A DNA stretch of 64,000 bases from a virus (IMGVR_UViG_3300017963_000232:22219-86218), one strand, 5' to 3'. Shown: positions 25,246 through 33,555, counted from the first letter of the stretch. Notes: a model not told the origin generated them from the sequence alone. Numbers and translations are program-made.

Positions 25246-26493
25246 TTACTCTTCGCCATAACCCGGCTCCACTCTTCCACCCAACGGATGGATCTTGATG
25301 TCCCCCTTGAACGTGTGAGGGATGATTCTAGTAAATATCTCTTTCAAAGATCGAGTCGACGGCTTATACAGCGCTTTCTGCAGCTGCTTGTCCAACGCAT
25401 CTTCAGCTACGTACTTGTACTCAGGATGGAGTTTCTCGAACTCCTCGATACGCTTACGGGGCGCAAAAACGTATCCCTTGCCGATACCGAGACGTCGAGC
25501 CGTCCCTGACTTTCGAGGAGCCACGATGGCCTCGTCTCGAATGAGATTGAGGAACGGAGAGTCCTTAGCGGTACGACTTATGGTTACAAATCCTACATCC
25601 CCATACTCCGGATCCCGGAGCAGCCCATGCCGCGTAGCGTAAACCGTGTTCTTGAGATGTTGCCTAATTTTATCCAGGGACGCCTTAGCAGCGTCCTCGC
25701 GCCTGCCCGACTTCCCGGTCTCGAAATCCTTCAGTAATCCTCTACGGTACAGCTCTGTGGCGGGCAATGCGCCGCCTATGTCGAGAACCTCGCTGCCAGC
25801 ATGTGTGCGATGACCTACTACGTCCTTACGTTTCAAGAACCGAAGTAGTCTTTGCCTATCCTCTTCCAACGTAGGATCGACCACGTAGGAGAGCTTCTCC
25901 CGCGAAAGAGTAGGCACCCCCATAACGTCTCGCATCTCACGCTTGAACCGTCGGTACCGGGTCTTTCCGAAGAGCGGAGTATCGCGCAGGAGCTTCTTTT
26001 TGGCTAAGAGTTGTGCCTTGAGCTCCGGATCCATCATAGAAACCCCGCGACGCAACTTAGTAGTGGCGTCCCGGTACTCAGCTCCAGGGCCCCCGTATGC
26101 AATAGCAAGGTCTACAGGGAAACCGCTAGCACCTGGCGTCTTCCGACTGAACACGGCGTAACCAGCCCCCGGCTTGTTGTAAGGGCTCGGTGCGAAAACT
26201 CCGGACTCGGTGAGATCCTGAAGCACTTTCCTGAACTGTTCTCGATCCTGTACGTCAGCAAAGAAGTCAATATCGACAGAGTCAGGCAAGTTGAGACCAC
26301 TGTGCATTGACCCTGTAAGCTTGGGCTTTAAACCATACGCCTTTTGAAGGCGGTACGCTTCTCGGCGAATGCCTTTACGAATATCGTCAGGGTCGTACGT
26401 GTTACGCGTCTCAGGCGATACGAAAAGCCTATCGATCTTGTTCAGAAGAGAAGGCTTAGCAAGCTCACGGAGTCGGTCTTTAGATACGGTCAT
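25246..26493 (-). CDS. Polymerase-beta-type nucleotidyltransferase
   Basis: 415 residues. GS at 61-62, D74-x-D76 in SVDIDFF, and D128 in GFPVDLAI match the catalytic pattern of the polymerase-beta nucleotidyltransferase superfamily (GS...DxD...D). The remaining 280 residues are helical and basic and not recognised. Its start overlaps the helicase stop by four bases. Substrate unknown. Neighbouring genes encode virion-like proteins, so packaging in the particle is possible. Confidence 0.8.
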   Translation of the reverse strand: MTVSKDRLRELAKPSLLNKIDRLFVSPETRNTYDPDDIRKGIRREAYRLQKAYGLKPKLTGSMHSGLNLPDSVDIDFFADVQDREQFRKVLQDLTESGVFAPSPYNKPGAGYAVFSRKTPGASGFPVDLAIAYGGPGAEYRDATTKLRRGVSMMDPELKAQLLAKKKLLRDTPLFGKTRYRRFKREMRDVMGVPTLSREKLSYVVDPTLEEDRQRLLRFLKRKDVVGHRTHAGSEVLDIGGALPATELYRRGLLKDFETGKSGRREDAAKASLDKIRQHLKNTVYATRHGLLRDPEYGDVGFVTISRTAKDSPFLNLIRDEAIVAPRKSGTARRLGIGKGYVFAPRKRIEEFEKLHPEYKYVAEDALDKQLQKALYKPSTRSLKEIFTRIIPHTFKGDIKIHPLGGRVEPGYGEE

Positions 26494-27881
26494 GACAGCA
26501 GCTCCAAAAGCTCCTGATTCAGCTTACGCTTCTGCTCTGACATGTTCGCAAGAACTTGCTCTACGCCGTCAGGCTTTGCCCCGAACGCCCGTCCAAGAAG
26601 TCCTGGACGCGGGTAAGTGAGATAGCGCTGCACCTTTACGTTACGCTGGCTAGGGGGAAGGTGCGCGTGCGATTTGTGACGGATGGCACGCCCGATGACC
26701 TGTTCCAACTTCTCTTCGTTCCAGTGTGGCTCGAGAACCTGAACCTGACGCGTACCCTTGAGATCAAGGCCTTCTCCGCCAGCCGAAGAGACTAGGAGTG
26801 CTTTGATCTTACCGGCGTTGTAGTCCTCAACTGCCTGCTGCCGTACCTTCTTTGGAACCTTCCCTGAAAAGATGGCGTGTGGAATTTTCTTCTTGTCGAG
26901 CTCTTTAGCGTAGCCTTGGAGGGTGTCGAGGTAGTTCGAGTAGACTACCGCTTTGTGTTTAGAATTTCCCTTCACCTCAGTGGTGAGATCCTGCAATGCG
27001 CGTTCTAGCTTAGGCGTAAGACCTTCGGCTTTAAGGTCCTTCTGGAAACGCTTCATAGACCCGCTGAGTTGTCGCGTCTGAGACTGAAACTGGTTGAGCT
27101 TCGGAAGGTCCTTCTTCTCCGGTGGTAGCCCTGCTTTGAGACGCGCTCGAGATGTCCAAGGAAGCTGCTCCCACGCGAAGTTGTGGAGCTTAGTCTGCGC
27201 AGGGGACATCATGACATCGACACGCTCATCCACCCGATCCGGGAACTCGCCTCCCTGAAGATCCTGGTAGTCCACCCACTTCTGGAGGACCTTCTTCAGT
27301 TCCTTCTTGTTCATGAGTTTCGGGCGCTTCGTTGTCCACGGCATCGTCGCCCAAAAACCCTTGCCAGGCTCCTTGATGTACTTCTGCTTGAACTCTGCGT
27401 CTGTAGGGAGAACCTTATCACCTGCAGCGATGTTCACCAGCGCAGCAATATCCCCTGGACGGTTGTAAACGGGAGTCGCAGTCAAAAGGAGACGCTTCTC
27501 CGCAGGGTAATTACGGAGGAACTGGTTGATCTTGGTCTTCGTCTCTCGCGCCCGGTGAGCCTCATCAACGATTAGGAGTTTCACAGGATCCGCGTCACCA
27601 CGCAGTACGGCTCGCTGTACGCTCCCGATATCGACTGGCGTCTTCTGATCTGTGTGTTTCTCCAGCTCCTTAGCGTAATTCGCAACAAGAGCGGCGGGAA
27701 CAAGAGCCTTAGCCTCGCCTTCCGCGTCGGCCACCCCGATAGACGTAAGCGTCTTACCGGTGCCGAGACCGTGAGCGACAACAAGCCCAGAAGCGTTACG
27801 CATACGGTCAAGCACCCGCTTCTGGTGCTCCATCAACTCCGTGTTGACCTTGGCGATCTTCGACTGGAGAGTAGTATCCAT
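26490..27881 (-). CDS. SNF2-type superfamily 2 helicase/ATPase
   Basis: 463 residues. GLGTGKT Walker A near 38-44, LLIVDEAHR near 107-115, LLLTATPVYN motif III, and a C-terminal helicase half with SSAGGEGLDL and QVIGRAIRHKSH. This is a compact SNF2-like ATPase that moves along or remodels duplex DNA. It is coupled by TGATG to the upstream virion-like gene and by ATGA to the nucleotidyltransferase. Confidence 0.9.
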   Translation of the reverse strand: MDTTLQSKIAKVNTELMEHQKRVLDRMRNASGLVVAHGLGTGKTLTSIGVADAEGEAKALVPAALVANYAKELEKHTDQKTPVDIGSVQRAVLRGDADPVKLLIVDEAHRARETKTKINQFLRNYPAEKRLLLTATPVYNRPGDIAALVNIAAGDKVLPTDAEFKQKYIKEPGKGFWATMPWTTKRPKLMNKKELKKVLQKWVDYQDLQGGEFPDRVDERVDVMMSPAQTKLHNFAWEQLPWTSRARLKAGLPPEKKDLPKLNQFQSQTRQLSGSMKRFQKDLKAEGLTPKLERALQDLTTEVKGNSKHKAVVYSNYLDTLQGYAKELDKKKIPHAIFSGKVPKKVRQQAVEDYNAGKIKALLVSSAGGEGLDLKGTRQVQVLEPHWNEEKLEQVIGRAIRHKSHAHLPPSQRNVKVQRYLTYPRPGLLGRAFGAKPDGVEQVLANMSEQKRKLNQELLELLS

Positions 27882-28696
27882 CAGCCCGCTTCCGTCGAAG
27901 TGAAATAGCGGTGCGGAGAATTACGGATCGTATCCGCCAAATCTAACTGGGAATCGCTGCCGTCAAGAGCTTTCCACCCCTTGTCCCCATAGCCTTTCAT
28001 TTCCCCTTCCAGGAGTTCCAAAAGTTTCTCTTTAGACAGGTAACCCTTTCCCGTAGGGGAGTCCGTAAAACCTTCGTGCTCGCTTCCCCCTACGAGCTGA
28101 GGAACACCTACATACTTATCAAACCACCCCAACTCCTGACCCTTGAACGGATCAGCGGAGAAGTCATAAGTATCTCCCGGGTAGGGGTGTTCGGCTTCGT
28201 ACTTATCGTAGAACTCTCGGCGCTTCTGCCGATGAGCGTTATACGCGTCCCTCTCTCGAGGGTCTACCGACCCCTTAGCGCCACCTCCACGCGTCAACGA
28301 CCCGATCTGTGCGCCACCCAGGCCCCCTGTCAACAGTCCGATAGCGCCCCCGGTAGCTGCTCGGGATAAGGGGCGCCCCTTGAGGGCAGCCAGACCGACT
28401 CCCGCACCTAACAACCCTCCTAAACCCGAGCCGATGAGCGCACCTTTACGTACTGCAGGATGCGTTACACGCAGACTCGGGACTTTCATCGTACCCACCG
28501 CCTCGTCCGCAGCAGCTTCGCGATCCTTCTCGTAGGAATACAGGGCCTTCTCGGCCTGTAGCGCCTTTTGTCGTTCCTGCTGGAAGGTGTCCAGGTCGTC
28601 GAAACCTACGATATTCTGCCAGTACCCTGCGGTCTTATCGAGGCCGAAACCCCTCAAAACGGAAGCTATACCTTGCGCGTATGGAACGTTTCTCAT
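27881..28696 (-). CDS. Gly-rich virion-like protein
   Basis: 271 residues from ATG 28696 (TTGGAGG upstream). The N-terminus MRNVPYAQGIASVLRGFGLDKTAGYW resembles the KLG-type tag and shares KTAGYW with the protein at 17622. A coiled coil (45-80) precedes a Gly-rich membrane-like segment (about 98-145). C-terminal part acidic and Tyr-rich. Probable virion protein; its position suggests delivery together with the helicase. Confidence 0.75.
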   Translation of the reverse strand: MRNVPYAQGIASVLRGFGLDKTAGYWQNIVGFDDLDTFQQERQKALQAEKALYSYEKDREAAADEAVGTMKVPSLRVTHPAVRKGALIGSGLGGLLGAGVGLAALKGRPLSRAATGGAIGLLTGGLGGAQIGSLTRGGGAKGSVDPRERDAYNAHRQKRREFYDKYEAEHPYPGDTYDFSADPFKGQELGWFDKYVGVPQLVGGSEHEGFTDSPTGKGYLSKEKLLELLEGEMKGYGDKGWKALDGSDSQLDLADTIRNSPHRYFTSTEAG

Positions 28697-28742
28697 CCTG
28701 GTCCTCCAAGATTTACTAAGTAAATATACGACGAACTCGAAG

Positions 28743-28773
28743 CAAAAGAAATGCCCTCGGAGAGAAGGCATTT
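28743..28773 (-). terminator. Intrinsic terminator
   Basis: AAATGCC pairs with GGCATTT and is followed by CTTTTG on the minus strand, ending the lipoprotein transcript. Confidence 0.8.
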
Positions 28774-28782
28774 CCAGGAACG

Positions 28783-29586
28783 TCACGGCTCGAGACAAGC
28801 GTGGTAATCAGGATCGCAGTAGTAACCGTCGGGGCAGGTGGACTGGTAGTCGCAGCCGGTGGTGGCGCAAACCTGGCCGATGTAGGAGGAAACGCAAGTA
28901 GCGTCAGAAATCGTCTCTTCACAGAGGAGAGGGTTCGACTCGCAACTCGTAGTGGCGGACATGCTGAAACAGAGGCCCTCCGGAAGCACCGATGAGCACT
29001 CACCATTGTTGTACCCCTCGAACGTCTCACAGGGGACCGGCATACAGAACTCCGCGCAGTACTTGTCACCGGGGTCGGGATACCCGATCACGCACGTGTT
29101 GCCGTCGTCACAGACGTCGCCTTCGCAGCAGGGTTCGTCGGGGGAGCCGCAGTAGTCGTCTGTATCCAATCCTGAATCAGTGCCAGCATCACTTCCAGTG
29201 TCAGTATCCCCCACACTGTCAGTGCCAACATCGGTGTCGGCGTCAGTATCTGCGTCACTGTCAGCATCAGAATCAGCGTCACTGTCAGCATCAGAATCAG
29301 CGTCAGAATCAGCGTCAGCGTCAGTATCCGTGTCTGCATCTGCGTCACCCTCACCTGTGTCCTCCTCCGTACCTGTATCCGCGTCCGCATCCGTGTCGGC
29401 GTCGGCATCAGCGTCGGTGTCAGTGTCTACGTCGCTATCTCCGCCATCAGAGATAGGTTCTCCGGTGTCATCCACGTAACTCGTGTCACCTCCCCCTCCA
29501 TCCGCGTCTTCGAACGTGTAGTCCCCCATCATCAGCGAACAACCGCTGACGAGGAACATGCCCAGAACCAGTACCAACGTCTTCAT
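28783..29586 (-). CDS. Repeat lipoprotein with Asp-Ser/Asp-Ala array and Cys-rich domain
   Basis: 267 residues from ATG 29586 with GGAGG upstream. Signal peptide with lipobox VSGC (Cys15 or so). After a Gly/Asp spacer, about 90 residues consist of D-x-D-A, D-T-D-A and D-S-D-A units, a flexible acidic stalk that may bind Ca2+. The C-terminal 110 residues hold about 20 cysteines. This layout resembles surface lipoproteins of Myxococcota-like bacteria, so host origin is plausible. It has its own promoter and terminator. Could alter the host surface, for example in exclusion. Confidence 0.85.
   Translation of the reverse strand: MKTLVLVLGMFLVSGCSLMMGDYTFEDADGGGGDTSYVDDTGEPISDGGDSDVDTDTDADADADTDADADTGTEEDTGEGDADADTDTDADADSDADSDADSDADSDADSDADTDADTDVGTDSVGDTDTGSDAGTDSGLDTDDYCGSPDEPCCEGDVCDDGNTCVIGYPDPGDKYCAEFCMPVPCETFEGYNNGECSSVLPEGLCFSMSATTSCESNPLLCEETISDATCVSSYIGQVCATTGCDYQSTCPDGYYCDPDYHACLEP
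29190..29440 (-). repeat. Six-base-period repeat encoding the Asp-rich stalk
   Basis: Short units of the GACGCT/GACTCT/GATTCT kind repeat imperfectly in frame. Codons vary while Asp alternates strictly, so the repeat is kept at protein level. Confidence 0.8.
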
Positions 29587-29635
29587 GGCTGTCCTCCAGT
29601 TGAAAAGTGTAGCAGACCTTTTCCGTACACACTTA

Positions 29636-29667
29636 CTTGTACCGGGTTTGTAGAGGCGTTTCTGGAA
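29636..29667 (-). promoter_or_regulatory. Promoter motif A (GGTACAAG type)
   Basis: Minus strand: GCTTCCAGAAAC, 14 bases, GGTACAAGTAAGT, about 50 bases before ATG 29586 and directly after a terminator T-run. Same parts and the same AAAC-N14-GGTACAAG spacing at 37979, 57586 and 58149. Confidence 0.65.
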
Positions 29668-29670
29668 GCC

Positions 29671-29693
29671 AAAAAGACGCCGGGGGAGGCGTC
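29671..29693 (-). terminator. Intrinsic terminator
   Basis: GACGCC/GGCGTC stem followed by TTTTT on the minus strand; merges into promoter motif A. Confidence 0.85.
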
Positions 29694-29704
29694 TAGAAGG
29701 GAGA

Positions 29705-29992
29705 TCAGTCGTCAAACTCCTCGATGAATTCTACGTGAGTGTCGACGTCCAAGACGACGCTCTTGAGGTCTTTCACTCGGAACACAGCACCCTGAACAGA
29801 GTGGGCGTGGGAACAGGCACAATTTCCAACACCGTCAGGGAGGTCGAGAGCGTCAACGGTGTCCATGTCCTGGTTGGAAGTCAGGAACTCCGACACATCA
29901 CGCATGTTGTTAAACGTATCGACACTGAGGTCCTGTCCGCATATCACCAAGAACTGCTCATTCTTCTTAACTTGTTTTTTCGCTTTAGCCAT
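29705..29992 (-). CDS. Unknown acidic protein
   Basis: 95 residues with a lysine-rich start and a NCACSHAH cluster near 57-64 that could bind metal. It overlaps the upstream stop by TGATG. Unknown. Confidence 0.78.
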   Translation of the reverse strand: MAKAKKQVKKNEQFLVICGQDLSVDTFNNMRDVSEFLTSNQDMDTVDALDLPDGVGNCACSHAHSVQGAVFRVKDLKSVVLDVDTHVEFIEEFDD

Positions 29993-30318
29993 CAGTTGAT
30001 CTCCACTTCTCCGTTGACCCAGCCCTCCTGTAAGTCTGCGTCACGTGCAAACTCGGCACGCACCGCAAAGGACTCGACCTCGTCCCAGTTCATGTTGTTG
30101 CGCGCCCAGTCTTTGATCTCACTCTCCGACTGGAACAGATCCAGGGTGTCTTCCATCGCCACTACGAACGACATATCATTATCGGGATCCTCCGCGTAGG
30201 ACTGTGCACGGATTGCAACGATAACCCACACGGGGATCTTCCAGACACTACCGTCCGGCATCGTCACCACGTACATTCGAGAGAGTGGGGCACTCAACTG
30301 CTCTTGGGTACAACTCAT
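29992..30318 (-). CDS. Phage small protein with WARNNMNW motif
   Basis: 108 residues from ATG 30318. YVVTMPDGSVWKIPVWVIV and a C-terminal DWARNNMNWDEVE recall a widespread small phage family without known function. A four-base ATGA overlap couples it to the upstream zinc protein. Confidence 0.8.
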   Translation of the reverse strand: MSCTQEQLSAPLSRMYVVTMPDGSVWKIPVWVIVAIRAQSYAEDPDNDMSFVVAMEDTLDLFQSESEIKDWARNNMNWDEVESFAVRAEFARDADLQEGWVNGEVEIN

Positions 30319-30701
30319 GACGGCTCTTTTCCTTTCTTCCACTTCCTGGTCTTGGTGTTCCAATCCGCAGGATTCCCCCCTCCGGGATACCTGCAGTTCC
30401 AACAGACCCATCCATCCGTATGGACCTTCTCGCACGCCTCACACTCCGAGAACGTAGCTGCGGGGCAGTTCCCCATGGCCTCGTCCAGCTCATCGGCGTA
30501 CGCCTTGATCTCTCGAAGGCGCTTGCTCTTGGACTTGCGCTCCTCCTTAACCCCCTCGTTGTAGCCTTGCTTGTGGGCGACGGTGATCGTATGAAGTAGC
30601 TGATCCAAGAGCCAGTCTTTGAAACTATCCGAGATGACCGCTGAACGCTCAATCTCCCTCTTGAATTTGTCCAGGACGTCTGCTGTCGTTTCCTGCGGCA
30701 T
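30315..30701 (-). CDS. Small zinc-finger protein
   Basis: 128 residues from ATG 30701 (AAAGGAGAG upstream). Helical N-terminus, then CEAC...CWNC near 88-105, a probable treble-clef or ribbon. Its start lies inside the upstream gene. Confidence 0.78.
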   Translation of the reverse strand: MPQETTADVLDKFKREIERSAVISDSFKDWLLDQLLHTITVAHKQGYNEGVKEERKSKSKRLREIKAYADELDEAMGNCPAATFSECEACEKVHTDGWVCWNCRYPGGGNPADWNTKTRKWKKGKEPS

Positions 30702-30888
30702 GTTCTCTCCTTTCACGTATTGCTTTGAAGTCCGGAGCGTAGTCCCGTAGGTACTGCTCCAGAGTAGCTGCGTACCCGCAATTTCTACACTGCCCCGGAC
30801 CTTTGACACGGAGGGCGTCTGCCAAAGGCAGCTCCGCAAAAGTGCGCATACCCTCAGAATCCCGACAACGGGGACACGTTCTATTCAT
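30649..30888 (-). CDS. Small zinc-ribbon protein
   Basis: 79 residues with CPRC and CRNC near 5-8 and 34-37, a minimal zinc ribbon. The last 18 residues (basic/acidic, disordered) share 53 bases with the next gene. Confidence 0.72.
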   Translation of the reverse strand: MNRTCPRCRDSEGMRTFAELPLADALRVKGPGQCRNCGYAATLEQYLRDYAPDFKAIRERREHAAGNDSRRPGQIQEGD

Positions 30889-30900
30889 GTTCGTAGCTTT

Positions 30901-31521
30901 CTAGAAAAGGGGGAAGTTCGTGTACGGGACCAGCAAGATCTTGGGAACGAGATACCAGACAACCGCCTCATCCGGTCGAGAAAAGTCCCCCGCCCAAACG
31001 TTGAAGTCTGCGGGTTCGTCGACGATTAAGGCATTCGCATCCTGCATACCTGCAGAGCGGTGCGCCTCTCGGATGTACGCCACGTACGTCCTCCCAGTAG
31101 GTGGAGGGAAAGGGAGCTTCAAAGCATGGTGTGACGCCATCCCGAGATACTCTCCGTGTTTCCGGAGCCAGTGTATACCCGTGGACACCGTCACTAGCTG
31201 CCCGTCGTATTCGTAAGATACAGATTCAGGAAGGAGAACACGACAATCACGACGCTCCGCTTGAGACAGGTAACGAACAACATCCGAACAGCTACTGCAC
31301 AGAAACTTGTCGTTAAAGGCGACGGTGTGCGTCAAAGGGCCGTTACCACAAACCGAACAGAAAATCGGTTTAGTGGTCGTCCCCTGCGGATACGTTGTCT
31401 CTACCGTCGTCGGCAACGTCGGGTCGCTCGGAATCGTTACCAGACTGTCTCCCTCCAGAGGGATCGTCGTCTCGTGCTGATACGGCGTCGTCCTCAGTAC
31501 TTCCAGATCCCCGTTCTTCAT
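30901..31521 (-). CDS. Zinc-containing protein ending PYTNFPLF
   Basis: 206 residues from ATG 31521 (AAGGGAGA upstream). The first 50 residues are Thr/Pro-rich and share DNA with the upstream gene (152 bases). CSVC and CSSC near 53-73 form a likely zinc ribbon. C-terminus VPYTNFPLF matches the YTDAP(L/V)F ending of the proteins at 23289 and 23632. Unknown function. Confidence 0.75.
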   Translation of the reverse strand: MKNGDLEVLRTTPYQHETTIPLEGDSLVTIPSDPTLPTTVETTYPQGTTTKPIFCSVCGNGPLTHTVAFNDKFLCSSCSDVVRYLSQAERRDCRVLLPESVSYEYDGQLVTVSTGIHWLRKHGEYLGMASHHALKLPFPPPTGRTYVAYIREAHRSAGMQDANALIVDEPADFNVWAGDFSRPDEAVVWYLVPKILLVPYTNFPLF

Positions 31522-31744
31522 CGTCATCTCCCTTATAGCGCGACCCCTCGAGCGCAGCCGAGAAGTACTTCTGGATGTCCGGGTTATCGGGGTAGATGGT
31601 ACCGCGCTTCGCAGCGGTTCTACGCACCGTGTGGTACCCCTTAACGGACATGAGGTCAGGCTTTTCACAGCAAACGGTACCCCGGTCGGAGGTGGTCCCG
31701 ATGAAGAAGCAGTTCATGCAAACGTAATCAACTATCATTCCCAT
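31370..31744 (-). CDS. Small Cys protein with acidic tail overlapping next gene
   Basis: 124 residues. CMNC and VCCE near the start suggest a metal site. The last 53 residues are almost all Asp/Ser/Gly/Arg and lie over the start of the next gene in another frame. Confidence 0.72.
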   Translation of the reverse strand: MGMIVDYVCMNCFFIGTTSDRGTVCCEKPDLMSVKGYHTVRRTAAKRGTIYPDNPDIQKYFSAALEGSRYKGDDDEERGSGSTEDDAVSARDDDPSGGRQSGNDSERPDVADDGRDNVSAGDDH

Positions 31745-32228
31745 CAGAATTGTCTCCTAGGTCCACAATTGTGACCCTGTCAGGGGCGATGGGGATATTG
31801 ACATCGAACACAATTTCCCCACCTGGTTTTACGGTAGTACTTGTTATTCCCGGGGACGGTAACGAATTGTCACTTAAGAAATGTTCTAGTTGTCTCTGTA
31901 CTGCGCCCTTGACCCTCTCCTTGGTCTCATTAGCAAAAACCTCCATGAGAGAACCCTCGATAGGATAAGGGTCTTCAAGACCTAATGGAGGATCTGGGAG
32001 AGGCATCCAGTACTCCACAGGTATCGCCCCCGTATGGTACATGTGCATATCAAGCTCAAATGTGTCAGATGCACTAACATACGTCATCAGCAAATACCCA
32101 GGCCACACCAAACACCGCTGCCCGTCCTCAGGCCGCTGGTCAACGAATTTGATCCAGAGGTTATCCTGCTCTTCGTAGTCGTCAGCGCAGTCCCAGTCTA
32201 CGTTCGACCCATCCTCTTGTTTCGTCAT
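31728..32228 (-). CDS. DUF551-like protein
   Basis: 166 residues. LWIKFVDQRPEDGQRCLVW (24-42) and YWMPLPDPP (about 73-81) match the two ends of DUF551, a common phage/prophage domain of unknown function. The C-terminal half is an unrelated beta-rich extension. Confidence 0.8.
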   Translation of the reverse strand: MTKQEDGSNVDWDCADDYEEQDNLWIKFVDQRPEDGQRCLVWPGYLLMTYVSASDTFELDMHMYHTGAIPVEYWMPLPDPPLGLEDPYPIEGSLMEVFANETKERVKGAVQRQLEHFLSDNSLPSPGITSTTVKPGGEIVFDVNIPIAPDRVTIVDLGDNSDGNDS

Positions 32229-32682
32229 GAAGCAACATCTTTCCTTTGTGCTTCTTATACCACGCTTTAACTCCGTTAGGACCCTCTAAACCCCCGTGTC
32301 CTTGTGCCCGAGAAGCACCGAACCAGTCGGCTACCATCTCTCTACGCGCGGCATCAGACATCGGTAGTACCTTCCGCCCTCCACCGTCCGTCGGGAGTAC
32401 CCACCACTGCCAATGGTGGTCGTTACGCTTCTGGTGCAACAACCACGCGAAGTCGAAAAGTGCATTCCCCGTGTCTGTTGGTTTGTAGTAACCAGTCTCG
32501 TCACGAACCTGCTTGGCCTTCTTCCCGTAAAAGAAGTCCGTATACGGGAACCATTCAGAAGGCAAAAACTTACTGGAGTCGTGTACTAGGCCTCTAAAAT
32601 AGAGCCCCTCCCGGAAGCACGCCTGCGCCACGTAGAGCTTGTGACGCAGAACGTACTTCAGATAGTTAACGTGCTTACCCAT
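32182..32682 (-). CDS. DUF5662-like protein
   Basis: 166 residues. KYVLRHKLYVAQACF, VHDSSKFLPSEWFPYTDFF and LLHQKRNDHHWQWW match a family of phage proteins known to me as DUF5662, whose conserved His/Asp residues hint at an HD-type metal site. Overlaps the next gene by 47 bases. Confidence 0.8.
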   Translation of the reverse strand: MGKHVNYLKYVLRHKLYVAQACFREGLYFRGLVHDSSKFLPSEWFPYTDFFYGKKAKQVRDETGYYKPTDTGNALFDFAWLLHQKRNDHHWQWWVLPTDGGGRKVLPMSDAARREMVADWFGASRAQGHGGLEGPNGVKAWYKKHKGKMLLHDETRGWVERRLGLR

Positions 32683-32684
32683 GG

Positions 32685-32939
32685 CTAGTCATCCACCTCT
32701 TCGTCGTCCGTGTTCTCGAAAGTCCACACCGCAAGACCGATAGGCTCCATGTGCTCGAAAGCGCAGCGGTAGTACGCGATACCGCTCCCATTGATACCGT
32801 TAGACCCAGGACCGAGAACCGCCCCCTGAGCACCGAAGGACTTCGGCTCAGTAACGACCATGAAGCATCCTCCGAACATAGGGTCGTGCTCGGGATCGAT
32901 CTGGACGACGTCTCCTGCTTTCAGTTCAGTCTTTTGCAT
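32685..32939 (-). CDS. Conserved small phage protein
   Basis: 84 residues: GDVVQIDPEHDPMFGGCFMV and AYYRCAFEHMEPIG resemble a small SH3-like beta protein found in many phages, function unknown. SD GGGAGG precedes ATG 32939. Confidence 0.8.
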   Translation of the reverse strand: MQKTELKAGDVVQIDPEHDPMFGGCFMVVTEPKSFGAQGAVLGPGSNGINGSGIAYYRCAFEHMEPIGLAVWTFENTDDEEVDD

Positions 32940-32957
32940 GTCTGCCTCCCTTGGTCA

Positions 32958-33392
32958 TTACTGACTGTTCTTAACCTTTATGATGTCCGCGACGACACAC
33001 TCCAGGCACATACGCCGCTGCTTCTCGTACTCGCGTTTCAGTGCGGCGAGGCTGCTCTCACACTCCATGAGACCGTCGTACGTGGATTCACAGCGGCGCA
33101 TCTCCTTGTCCACCTGCTCCTGCCAGTCCACAAGGATGTCCCAGCAGACGATCTCTCGGGACTCCTCGACGTAGCGGTCGATGTCCTCCATGCACTCGGC
33201 CCAGGCGTTCTTCCATTCCATGACTCGCTCAGTCTCGGGCTTGTTACCTTGGAATTCCCAACACTCCCGAGCGGAGGACTCGTAATAGGAGCATTCGGAC
33301 CCCCACTGGTACCAGTTAAACGCCCAAAGACCGAGGAGGAAGATGTACCCCACTATCAAGATGTTGTACCGACGCTTGTAGTAATCGCTCAT
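32958..33392 (-). CDS. Membrane-anchored Cys-rich coiled coil, spanin-like
   Basis: 144 residues from ATG 33392. One N-terminal membrane segment (about 13-29), then about 100 residues of helix with Cys at regular heptad-like intervals, ending ADIIKVKNSQ. The gene at 36475 encodes the same design. Inner-membrane spanins look like this; a Cys-linked oligomer is also possible. Confidence 0.78.
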   Translation of the reverse strand: MSDYYKRRYNILIVGYIFLLGLWAFNWYQWGSECSYYESSARECWEFQGNKPETERVMEWKNAWAECMEDIDRYVEESREIVCWDILVDWQEQVDKEMRRCESTYDGLMECESSLAALKREYEKQRRMCLECVVADIIKVKNSQ

Positions 33393-33397
33393 GCACC

Positions 33398-33553
33398 CTA
33401 CCTCCTCGCAGTCGGTATCGACACCCAGAGCTCCCAACCCTGACCGAAGGCCATGCTGTACTCATCAAGCATCGCCTCCGCCACGCTCCGGTCGTCGAAC
33501 TCGTCGATCTCTTCGACGTCTCCGCCGTTATACCTTCCCATGATTTTGAACAT
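33398..33553 (-). CDS. Small conserved phage protein
   Basis: 51 residues from ATG 33553: MFKIMGRYNGGDVEEIDEF then a helix and WELWV. The pattern (single beta-alpha-beta unit) recurs in many phages without assigned function. Its stop region provides the SD for the next gene. Confidence 0.78.
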   Translation of the reverse strand: MFKIMGRYNGGDVEEIDEFDDRSVAEAMLDEYSMAFGQGWELWVSIPTARR

Positions 33554-33555
33554 GC

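Noticed and set aside
29190-29440. Short tandem repeat that might suggest a CRISPR-like or non-coding repeat
   Set aside because: Units are about six bases and in frame, encoding Asp-x alternation inside an intact lipoprotein gene; no spacers.
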